A stretch of DNA of 64,000 nucleotides from Acanthosoma haemorrhoidale (Eukaryota > Arthropoda > Insecta > Hemiptera > Acanthosomatidae). The stretch lies in the NCBI GenBank assembly GCA_930367205.1, contig OV884015.1, positions 930,001 to 994,000 of the forward strand. The letters are read 5' to 3'. Both the position numbers and the translations under genes were made by a program. Under the pieces are notes generated by a model. That model did not search any database, was not told where the DNA came from, and saw only the letters and a list, made by a program, of their open reading frames with translations. Positions 53,427 through 64,000 of the stretch are shown here, in pieces (the stretch's first letter is position 1; every line of letters begins with the position of its first letter).

Positions 53427-54510
53427 ATTGTTATATTAACTCGTAAGTTTAATCATACGATCGTATCACGTAAAACAATGAGTGCAAATGATACATTATA
53501 CAATCATATTCAACATCATTTGATGTTATATTCACTCGTAACTTGAATCACACGATCGTATCACGTGATAAAATGAGTTCAAATGATACGGTACACATTC
53601 ATATTCGACATCATTTGATGTTATGTTTACTCGTTACTTAAATCTTACGATCGTATCACGTGATACAATGAGTGCTAATGATACAGCACACTATCATATT
53701 TGACATCATTTGATGTTATATTCACTCGTAACTTGAATCATACGATCGTATCACGTGATACTATGAGTGCTAATGATTAGGCACACAATCATATTCGACA
53801 TTATTTGATGTTATATTAACTCGTTACTTTAATCTTACGATCGTATCACGTGATACAATGAGTGCTAATGATACAGCACACTATCATATTTGACATCATT
53901 TGATGTTATATTCACTCGTAACTTGAATCATACGATCGTATCACGTGATACTATGAGTGCTAATGATTAGGCACACAATCATATTCGACATTATTTGATG
54001 TTATATTAACTCGTAACTTGAATCATACGATCGTATCACGTGATACAATAAGTTTAAATGATACGGTAAACAATCATATTCGACATCATTTGGTGTTATA
54101 TCCATCCCAAACTTTAATCATACGATCGTATCACGTGAAACAATGAGTGCTAATGATACATTATACAATTATATTCAAAATCATTTGATGTTATCTTCAC
54201 TCGTAACTTTCATCATACGATCGTATCACGTGATACAATAAGTGCAAATGATACGGCACACTATTATATTTGACATCATTTGATGTCATATTCACTCGTA
54301 ACTTGAATCATACGATTGTATCACGTGATACCATGAGTGCTAATGATTAGGCACACAATCATATTCGACATCATTTGATGTTATATTCACTCGTAACTTG
54401 AATCATACGATCGTATCACGTGATACAATAAGTGCAAATGATACGGCACACTATTATATTTGACATCATTTGATTTCATATTCACTCGTAACTTTATTCA
54501 TACGATCGTA

Positions 54511-56010
54511 TGATCTTTAACGTTAGCTCTTGCCCTATTATGTTCTCCTGATACCAAAACAAAGAAAACATCTTTAAAAAGTCGAATTTTAACAAAAATG
54601 CGTATTTCATAGCTTGTACGTTAGCATCTGCCCCATTATGTTCTCCTGATACCAAAACAAGAAAAATATCGTCAAAAAGTCGAATTTTTAAAAAATGCGT
54701 ATTTCATAGCTAGTACGTCAGCTCCTGCCCCATTATGTTCTCCTGATACGAAAACAAGAAAAATATCGTCAAAAAGTCGAATTTTTACAAAAATGCGTAT
54801 TTAGAGCTAGTACGTTAGCTCCTGTCCCGTTATGTTCTCCTGATACCAAAACAAAAAAAAAATATCGTTCAAAAGTCAAATTTTTACAAAAATGCGTATT
54901 TCATAGCTGGTACGTTAGCTCCTGCCCTATTATGTTCTCCTGATATGAAAACGAGAAAAATATCGTCAAAAAGTTGAATTTTTCAAAAATGCGTATTTCA
55001 TAGCTAGTATGTTAGCTCCTGCCCCATTATGTTCTCCTGATATGAAAACCAGGAAAATATCGTCAAAAAGTTGAATTTTTAAAAAATGGGTATTTCATAG
55101 CTGGTACGTTAGCTCCTGTCCCATTATGTTCTCCTGATACCAAAACAAGGAAAATATCGTCAAAAAGTCGAATTTTTAAAAAATGCGTATTTCATAGCTA
55201 GTACGTCAGCTCCTGCCCCATTATGTTCTCCTGATACGAAAACAACAAAAATATCGTCAAAAAGTCGAATTTTTAAAAAAATGGGTATTTCATAGCTGGC
55301 ACGTTAGCTCCTGCTCTTTTATGTTCTCCTGATACCAATACAAAGAAAATATCGTCTAAAATTCAAATTTTTACAAAAATGCGTTTTTTATAGCTGGTAC
55401 GTTACCTCCTACCCTATTATGTTCTCCTGATACGAAAACCAGGAAAATATCGTCAAAAAGTCGATTTTTTAAAAAATGCGTATTTCATAGCTAGTACGTC
55501 AGCTCCTGCCCCATTATGTTCTCCTGATACCAAAACAAAGAAAATATCGTCTAAAATTCAAATTTTTACAAAAATGCGTTTTTTATAGCTGGTACGTTAG
55601 CTCCTACCCTATTATGTTCTCCTGATACGAAAACCAGAAAAATATCGTCAAAAAGTCGATTTTTTAAAAAATGCGTATTTCATAGCTAGTACGGCAGCTC
55701 CTGCCCCATTATGTTCTCCTGATACCTAAACAAGAAAATATCGTCAAAAAGTTGAATTTTTAAAAAAAATGCGTATTTCTTAGCTAGTACGTTAGCTCCT
55801 GCCTTATTATGTTCTCCTGATACCAAAACAAAGAAAATGTCATCAAAAAGTTAAATTTTTTTAAAAAAGAGTATTTTATAGCTGGTACGTTAGCTTCTGA
55901 ACAATTATGATTTCCTCATACCAAAACAAGAAAAATATCGTCAAAAAGTCGAATTTTAAAAAAATGCGTATTTTATAGCTGGTACAATAATTCCTGCCCT
56001 ATTATGTTAA
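54511..56010. repeat. Satellite family B, block 12 (about 15 monomers)
   Basis: Standard fifteen-monomer B block with one copy of the ten-monomer order and the complete tail. It is very similar to the block at 42946 but keeps the monomer that is fused away there. Confidence 0.95.
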
Positions 56011-59000
56011 CTCGTAGCTTTGATCATACGATCGTATCACGTAATATAATGAGTGCTAATGATACATTATACAATCATATTCAACATCATTTGATGTTAT
56101 CTTCACTCGTAACTTTCATCATACGATCGTATCACGTGATACAATGAGTGCCAATGATACGGTACACTATCATATTCGACATCATTTGATGTTATATTCA
56201 CTCGTGGCTTCAATCATACGATCGTATCACGTGATATAATGAGTGGCAATGATGCGGTACACTATCATATTCCACATCATTTGATGTTATGTTTACTCGT
56301 AACTTTAATCATACGATCGTATCACGTGATTGAATGAGTGCCAATGATATGGCACACAATCAAATTCGACATTATTTGGTGTTATATTCACTCGTAACTT
56401 GAATCACACGATCGTATCACGGGATACAATGAGTTCAAATGATACGGTATACAATCATATTCGACATCATTTGATGTTATGTTCACTCGTAACTTAAATC
56501 ATACGATTGTATCACGTGATACAATGAGTGCTAATGATACAGCACACAATCATATTCGACATCATTTGATGTTATATTCACTCGTAACTTGAATCATACG
56601 ACCGTATCACGTGATTGAATGAATGCCAATGATATGGCATAAAATCATATTCGACATCATTTGATGTTATATTCACTAGTACCATGAATCTTACGATCGT
56701 ATCACGTGATACCATGAGTGCTAATGATTAGGCACACTATCTTATTCGACATCATTTAATGTTATATTCACGCGTAACTTTAATCATACGATCGTATCAC
56801 GTGATTGAATAAGTGCTAATGATATGGCACACAATCATATTCGACATCATCTGATGTTATATTCACTCGTAACTTGAATCATACGATTGTATCACGTGAT
56901 AAAATGAGTGCTAATGATTAAGCACACTATCTTATTCGACATCATTTGATGTTATATTCACTCGTAACTTTAATCATACGATCATATCACGTGATAGAAT
57001 GAGTGCCAATGATACAGCACACAATTATATTCGACATCATTCATGTTATATTCATTCGTAACTTAAATCATACGATCGTATCACGTGATACAATAAGTTC
57101 AAATGATGCGGTACACAATCATATTCGACATCATTTGATGTGATATTTACTCGTTACTTTTCTCATACGATCGTATCACGTGAAACAATGAGTGCTACTG
57201 ATACATTATACAATCATATTCAACATCATTTGATGTTATATTCACTCGTAACTTGAATCATACGATCGTATCACGTGATATAATGAGTGCCAATGATACG
57301 GCACACTATCATATTCGACATCATTTGATGTTATATTTACTCGTAACTTTAATCATACGATCGTATCACGTGAAACAACGAGTGCTAATGATGCATTATA
57401 CAATCATATTCAACATCATTTAATGTTATATTCACGCGAAACTTTAATCATACGATCGTATCACGTAATTGAATGAGTGCCAATGATACGGCACACTATC
57501 ATATTCGACATCATTTGATGTTATATTTACTCGTAACTTTAATCATACGATCGTATCACGTGAAACAACGAGTGCTAATGATACATTATACAATCATATT
57601 CAACATCATTTAATGTTATATTCACGCGAAACTTTAATCATACGATCGTATCACGTAATTGAATGAGTGCCAATGATATGGCACACAATCAAATTCGACA
57701 TCATTTGATGGTATATTCACTCGTAACTATATTCTTACGATCGTATCACATGATACAATAAGTGCCAATGATACAGCACACTATCATATTTGACATCATT
57801 TGATGTTATATTCACCCGAAACTTTCATCATACGATCGTATCACGTGATTGAATGAGTGCCAATGATATGGCACACAATCATATTCGACATCATTTGATG
57901 TTATATTCACTCGTGACTTGAATCATACGATCGTATCACGTGATACCATGAGTGATAATGATTAGGCACGCTATCTTATTCGACATCATTTGATGTTATA
58001 TTCACTCGAAACTTTAATCATACGATCATATCACGTGATACCATGAGTGCTAATGATTAGGCACACTATCTTATTCGACATCATTTAATGTTATATTCAC
58101 TCGTAACTTTAATCATACGATTGTATCACGTGATAAAATGAGTGCTAATGATTAAGCACACTATCTTATTCGACATCATTTGATGTTATATTCACTCGTA
58201 ACTTTAATCATACGATCATATCACGTGATAGAATGAGTGCCAATGATACAGCACACAATTATATTCGACATCATTCATGTTATATTCATTCGTAACTTAA
58301 ATCATACGATCGTATCACGTGATACAATAAGTTCAAATGATGCGGTACACAATCATATTCGACATCATTTGATGTTATATTTACTCGTAACTTTTCTCAT
58401 ACGATCGTATCACGTGAAACAATGAGTGCTACTGATACATTATACAATCATATTCAACATCATTTAATGTTATATTCACGCGAAACTTTAATCATACGAT
58501 CGTATCACGTAATTGAATGAGTGCCAATGATATGGCACACAATCAAATTCGACATCATTTGATGGTATATTCACTCGTAACTTTATTCTTACGATCGTAT
58601 CACATGATACAATAAGTGCCAATGATACAGCACACTATCATATTTGACATCATTTGATGTTTATTCACCCGAAACTTTCATCATACGATCGTATCACGTG
58701 ATTGAATGAGTGCCAATGATATGGCACACAATCATATTCGACATCATTTGATGTTATATTAACTCGTAAGTTTAATCATACGATCGTATCACGTAAAACA
58801 ATGAGTGCAAATGATACATTATACAATCATATTCAACATCATTTGATGTTATTTTCATTCGTAACTTGAATCACACGATCGTATCACGTGATAAAATGAG
58901 TTCAAATGATACGGTACACAATCATATTCGACATCATTTGATGTTATGTTTACTCGTTACTTTAATCTTACGATCGTATCACGTGATAAAATGAGTGCTA

Positions 59001-59549
59001 ATGATACAGCACACTATCATATTTGACATCATTTGATGTTATATTCACTCGTAACTTGAATCATACGATCGTATCACGTGATACTATGAGTGCTAATGAT
59101 TAGGCACACTATCTTATTTGACATCATTAGATGTTATATTCACTCGTAACTTTAATCATACGATCATATCACGTGATACAATGAGTGCTACTGATACAGC
59201 ACACAATCATATTCGACATCATTTGATGTTATATTCACTCGTAACTTGAATCATACGGTCGTATCACGTGATACAAAAAGTTTAAATGATACGGTAAACA
59301 ATCATATTCGACATCATTTGATGTTATATCCATCCCAAACTTTAATCATACGATCGTATCACGTGAAACAATGAGTGCTAATGATACATTATACAATCAT
59401 ATTCAAAATCATTTGATGTTATCTTCACTCGTAACTTTCATCATACGATCGTATCACGTGATACAATAAGTGCAAATGATACGGCACACTATTATATTTG
59501 ACATCATTTGATGTCATATTCACTCGTAACTTTATTCATACGATCGTAT
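56011..59549. repeat. Satellite family A, block 13 (about 37 monomers)
   Basis: The start is a copy of 44348-45700 (offset 11,662 bp). It holds two 94-bp CATTCATG monomers (about 57039 and 58273) and a 190-bp duplication at about 57335-57660. The landmark is missing: at about 58741 the array jumps straight to the TTAACTCGTAAGTTT monomer. A monomer at about 58655 has lost two bases (GATGTTTATTC). The frame open elsewhere for 62 codons is interrupted here by TGA at 57141. Confidence 0.95.
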
Positions 59550-60267
59550 GATCTTTAACGTTAGCTCTTGCCCTATTATGTTCTCCTGATACCAAAACAA
59601 AGAAAACATCTTTAAAAAGTCGAATTTTAACAAAAATGCGTATTTCATAGCTTGTACGTTAGCACCTGCCCCATTATGTTCTCCTGATACCAAAACAAGA
59701 ACAATATCGTCAAAAAGTCGAATTTTTAAAAAATGCGTATTTCATAGCTAGTACGTCAGCTCCTGCCCCATTATGTTCTCCTGATACGAAAACAAGAAAA
59801 ATATCGTCAAAAAGTCAAATTTTTACAAAAATGCGTATTTCATAGCTGGTACGTTAGCTCCTGCCCTATTATGTTCTCCTGATACGAAAACCAGGAAAAT
59901 ATCGTCAAAAAGTCGATTTTTTAAAAAATGCGTATTTCATAGCTAGTACGTCAGCTCCCGCCCCATTATGTTCTCCTGATACCAAAACAAAGAAAATATC
60001 GTCTAAAATTCAAATTTTTACAAAAATGCGTTTTTTATAGCTGGTACGTTAGCTCCTGCCTTATTATGTTCTCCTCATACGAAAACCAGAAAAATATCGT
60101 CAAATAAGTCGATTTTTTAAAAAATTCGTATTTCATAGCTAGTACGGCAGCTCCTGCCCCATTATGTTCTCCTGATACCTAAACAAGAAAATATCGTCAA
60201 AAAGTTGAATTTTTAAAAAAAATGCGTATTTCTTAGCTAGTACGTTAGCTCCTGCCTTATTATGTTA
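59550..60267. repeat. Satellite family B, block 13 (about 7 monomers, shortest B block)
   Basis: Seven complete monomers. The exit is abnormal: CTCCTGCCTTATTATG leads directly into TTAACTCGTAGC, so the two usual last units (GTCATCAAAAAG and CTGAACAATTATG types) are lost. The shared word TATTATGTT in the fused units explains the join. Confidence 0.95.
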
Positions 60268-62330
60268 ACTCGTAGCTTTGATCATACGATCGTATCACGT
60301 AATATAATGAGTGCTAATGATACATTATACAATCATATTCAACATCATTTGATGTTATATTCACCCGAAACTTTCATCATACGATCGTATCACGTGATTG
60401 AATGAGTGCCAATGATATGGCACACAATCATATTCGACATCATTTGATGTTATATTCACTCGTGACTTGAATCATACGATCGTATCACGTGATACCATGA
60501 GTGATAATGATTAGGCACGCTATCTTATTCGACATCATTTGATGTTATATTCACTCGAAACTTTAATCATACGATCATATCACGTGATACCATGAGTGCT
60601 AATGATTAGGCACACAATCATATTCGACATCATTTGATGTTATGTTCACGCGAAACTTTAATCATACAATCATATCACGTGATTGAATGAGTGCCAATGA
60701 TTAGGCACAAAATCATATTCGACATCATTTGATGTTATATTCACTAGTACCATGAATCTTACGATCGTATCACGTGATACCATGAGTGCTAATGATTAGG
60801 CACACTATCTTATTCGACATCATTTAATGTTATATTCACTCGTAACTTTAATCATACGATCGTATCACGTGATTAAATAAGTGCTAATGATATGGCACAC
60901 AATCATATTCGACATCATCTGATGTTATATTCACTCGTAACTTGAATCATACGATTGTATCACGTGATAAAATGAGTGCTAATGATTAAGCACACTATCT
61001 TATTCGACATCATTTGATGTTATATTCACTCGTAACTTTAATCATACGATCATATCACGTGATAGAATGAGTGCCAATGATACAGCACACAATTATATTC
61101 GACATCATTCATGTTATATTCATTCGTAACTTAAATCATACGATCGTATCACGTGATACAATGAGTGCCAATGATACGGTACACTATCATATTCCACATC
61201 ATTTGATGTTATGTTTACTCGTAACTTTAATTATACGATCATATCACGTGATTGAATGAGTGCCAATGATATGACACACAATCATATTCGACATCATTTG
61301 ATGTTATATTCACTCGTAACTTGAATCATACGACCGTATCACGTGATTGAATGAATGCCAATGATATGGCACACAATCATATTCGACATCATTTGATGTT
61401 ATATTCACTGGTACTATGAATCGTACGATCGTATCACGTGATACCATGAGTGCTAATGATTAGGCACACTATCATATTTGACATCATCTGATGTTATTGA
61501 TACGGTATACGAGCATGTTTGACATCATTTAATGTTATATTAACTCGTAAGTTTAATCATACGATCGTATCACGTAAAACAATGAGTGCCAATGATACAT
61601 TATACAATCATATTCAACATCATTTGATGTTATTTTCACTCGTAACTTGAATCACACGATCGTATCACGTGATACAATGAGTTCAAATGATACGGTACAC
61701 AATCATATTCGACATCATTTGATGTTATGTTTACTCGTTACTTTAATCTTACGATCGTATCACGTGATACAATGAGTGCTAATGATACAGCACACTATCA
61801 TATTTGACATCATTTGATGTTATATTCACTCGTAACTTGAATCATACGATCGTATCACGTGATACTATGAGTGCTAATGATTAGGCACACTATCTTATTT
61901 GACATCATTAGATGTTATATTCACTCGTAACTTTAATCATACGATCATATCACGTGATACAATGAGTGCTACTGATACAGCACACAATCATATTCGACAT
62001 CATTTGATGTTATATTCACTCGTAACTTGAGTCATACGGTCGTATCACGTGATACAAAAAGTTTAAATGATACGGTAAACAATCATATTCGACATCATTT
62101 GATGTTATATCCATCCCAAACTTTAATCATACGATCGTATCACGTGAAACAATGAGTGCTAATGATACATTATACAATCATATTCAAAATCATTTGATGT
62201 TATCTTCACTCGTAACTTTCATCATACGATCGTATCACGTGATACAATAAGTGCAAATGATACGGCACACTATTATATTTGACATCATTTGATGTCATAT
62301 TCACTCGTAACTTTATTCATACGATCGTAT
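60268..62330. repeat. Satellite family A, block 14 (about 21.7 monomers)
   Basis: Family A monomers with landmark at 61490 and the private ATGAATCGTACG word also seen in block 11. The second monomer goes straight to the CACCCGAAAC variant, skipping several monomers present in most blocks. The last 62-codon frame (61071-61259) differs from the other copies in its second half because other monomers follow the 94-bp unit. Confidence 0.95.
61490..61530. repeat. Truncated family A monomer (landmark copy 10)
   Basis: Last landmark in the window, about 840 bp before the final B block. Confidence 0.92.
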
Positions 62331-63243
62331 GATCTTTAACGTTAGCTCTTGCCCTATTATGTTCTCCTGATACCAAAACAAAGAAAACATCTTTAAAAAG
62401 TCGAATTTTAACAAAAATGCGTATTTCATAGCTTGTACGTTAGCACCTGCCCCATTATGTTCTCCTGATACCAAAACAAGAACAATATCGTCAAAAAGTC
62501 GAATTTTTAAAAAATGCGTATTTCATAGCTAGTACGTCAGCTCCTGCCCCATTATGTTCTCCTGATACGAAAACAAGAAAAATATCGTCAAAAAGTCAAA
62601 TTTTTACAAAAATGCGTATTTCATAGCTGGTACGTTAGCTCCTGCCCTATTATGTTCTCCTGATACGAAAACCAGGAAAATATCGTCAAAAAGTCGATTT
62701 TTTAAAAAATGCGTATTTCATAGCTAGTACGTCAGCTCCCGCCCCATTATGTTCTCCTGATACCAAAACAAAGAAAATATCGTCTAAAATTCAAATTTTT
62801 ACAAAAATGCGTTTTTTATAGCTGGTACGTTAGCTCCTGCCTTATTATGTTCTCCTGATACGAAAACCAGAAAAATATCGTCAAATAAGTCGATTTTTTA
62901 AAAAATGCGTATTTCATAGCTAGTACGGCAGCTCCTGCCCCATTATGTTCTCCTGATACCTAAACAAGAAAATATCGTCAAAAAGTTGAATTTTTAAAAA
63001 AAATGCGTATTTCTTAGCTAGTACGTTAGCTCCTGCCTTATTATGTTCTCCTGATACCAAAACGAAGAAAATGTCATCAAAAAGTTAAATTTTTTTAAAA
63101 AAGAGTATTTTATAGCTGGTACGTTAGCTTCTGAACAATTATGATTTCCTCATACCAAAACAAGAAAAATATCGTCAAAAAGTCGAATTTTAAAAAAATG
63201 CGTATTTTATAGCTGGTACAATAATTCCTGCCCTATTATGTTA
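62331..63243. repeat. Satellite family B, block 14 (about 9 monomers)
   Basis: Nine complete monomers plus the partial end unit. It has the same variants as the blocks at 47021 and 59550 (AGAACAATATCG, GCTCCCGCCCC, CAAATAAGTCG) but retains the standard tail, so it represents the intact form of the block at 59550. Confidence 0.95.
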
Positions 63244-64000
63244 ACTCGTAGCTTTGATCATACGATCGTATCACGTAATATAATGAGTGCTAATGATACA
63301 TTATACAATCATATTCAACATCATTTGATGTTATATTCACCCGAAACTTTCATCATACGATCGTATCACGTGATTGAATGAGTGCCAATGATATGGCACA
63401 CAATCATATTCGACATCATTTGATGTTATATTCACTCGTGACTTGAATCATACGATCGTATCACGTGATACCATGAGTGCTAATGATTAGGCACACTATC
63501 TTATTCGACATCATTTGATGTTATATTCACTCGTAACTTTAATCATACGATCATATCACGTGATACCATGAGTGCTAATGATTAGGCACACTATCTTATT
63601 CGACATCATTTAATGTTATATTCACTCGTAACTTGAATCATACGATTGTATCACGTGATAAAATGAGTGCTAATGATTAAGCACACTATCTTATTCGACA
63701 TCATTTGATGTTATATTCACTCGTAACTTAAATCATACGATCGTATCACGTGATACAATAAGTTCAAATGATGCGGTACACAATCATATTCGACATCATT
63801 TGATGTTATATTTACTCGTAACTTTTCTCATACGATCGTATCACGTGAAACAATGAGTGCTACTGATACATTATACAATCATATTCAACATCATTTAATG
63901 TTATATTCACGCGAAACTTTAATCATACGATCGTATCACGTAATTGAATGAGTGCCAATGATATGGCACACAATCAAATTCGACATCATTTGATGGTATA
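63244..64000. repeat. Satellite family A, block 15 (about 8 monomers, cut by window edge)
   Basis: Family A monomers continue to the last base, so the array extends beyond the window. The order resembles that of the two preceding A blocks, but the 94-bp CATTCATG monomer is absent although its usual neighbours (GTTCAAATGATGCGG, CTTTTCTCATACG) are present. Confidence 0.96.

Larger units (their letters stand above)
49788..54510. repeat. Satellite family A, block 12 (about 49.7 monomers)
   Basis: Enlarged by a twelve-monomer 1,140-bp unit present two and a fraction times. The landmark is at 53386 and is followed by a 190-bp tandem dimer at about 53787-54165. Near the end, an extra pair of monomers at about 54300-54490 repeats the pre-junction monomer order (TTTGATGTCATATTC, then TTTGATTTCATATTC). 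Confidence 0.95.

Noticed and set aside
61071..61259. 62-codon open frame with a different second half
   Set aside because: Same repeat artefact as the others; the second half changes because different monomer variants follow.
1..64000. CRISPR array
   Set aside because: The units are 95-98 bp and repeat along their whole length, with no unique spacers, no short fixed repeat and no cas genes.
1..64000. Origin iterons or an integron/attC array
   Set aside because: The repeats are too long and too many, nested in higher-order units, and no replication or integrase gene is present.
1..64000. CENP-B box in either satellite
   Set aside because: I looked for TTCG followed by the A..CGGG core in the common monomer forms and did not see it.
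1..64000. Telomeric repeats, tRNA or rRNA genes
   Set aside because: No short telomere-type tandem words, no cloverleaf-like or rRNA-like segments; all sequence is accounted for by A and B monomers.

Overview
The window is satellite DNA from end to end. I see no gene, RNA gene, transposon or single-copy sequence, and both edges cut through repeats. Two tandem-repeat families alternate, always head to tail in the same orientation. Family A has a 95-bp monomer with near-perfect periodicity. Family B has a monomer of about 97-98 bp that is rich in A-tracts and varies slightly in length. Both are about one third G+C (32/95 and 33/97 in the monomers I counted). Nothing suggests a bacterium, archaeon or virus. 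Tens of kilobases of nested higher-order satellite are typical of eukaryotic centromeric or pericentromeric heterochromatin. The species cannot be told from the sequence. Many monomer variants are CpG-to-TpG or CpA changes, which would fit a genome with cytosine methylation, such as a plant or some animals (inference).

Layout: fifteen A blocks alternate with fourteen B blocks. The B blocks are at about 1042-2530, 4879-5789, 8191-9103, 11166-12666, 15870-16683, 22547-25995, 28207-30683, 32896-35367, 38056-39552, 42946-44347, 47021-49787, 54511-56010, 59550-60267 and 62331-63243. Every A-to-B border has the same junction, and so does every B-to-A border apart from small substitutions and one shortened case. 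The two satellites were therefore probably joined once, and the composite was then copied. Block lengths differ by whole monomers.

On top of this lie larger repeats: a 4,687-bp near-identical tandem unit (23721-33094), a 974-976-bp ten-monomer unit in B present 3, 2, 2 and 1 times in successive blocks, a 1,140-bp twelve-monomer unit in A (about 50200-52900 and 39950-41240), an 878-bp unit at 47183-48938, an 896-bp unit at 45711-47000, a 760-bp unit at about 6060-7100 and several 190-bp dimer duplications. A 41-bp truncated A monomer marks equivalent positions in many blocks.

No genes work together here. Any function would be structural. Each A monomer holds three short dyads, including ATACGATCGTAT overlapping ATCACGTGAT. 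The latter contains CACGTG (E-box) and fits the budding-yeast CDEI centromere consensus RTCACRTG. The A dimer (190 bp) and B dimer (about 195 bp) are close to a nucleosome repeat length. These are suggestive patterns, not proof of a centromere. The few 62-codon open frames are artefacts of the repeat.
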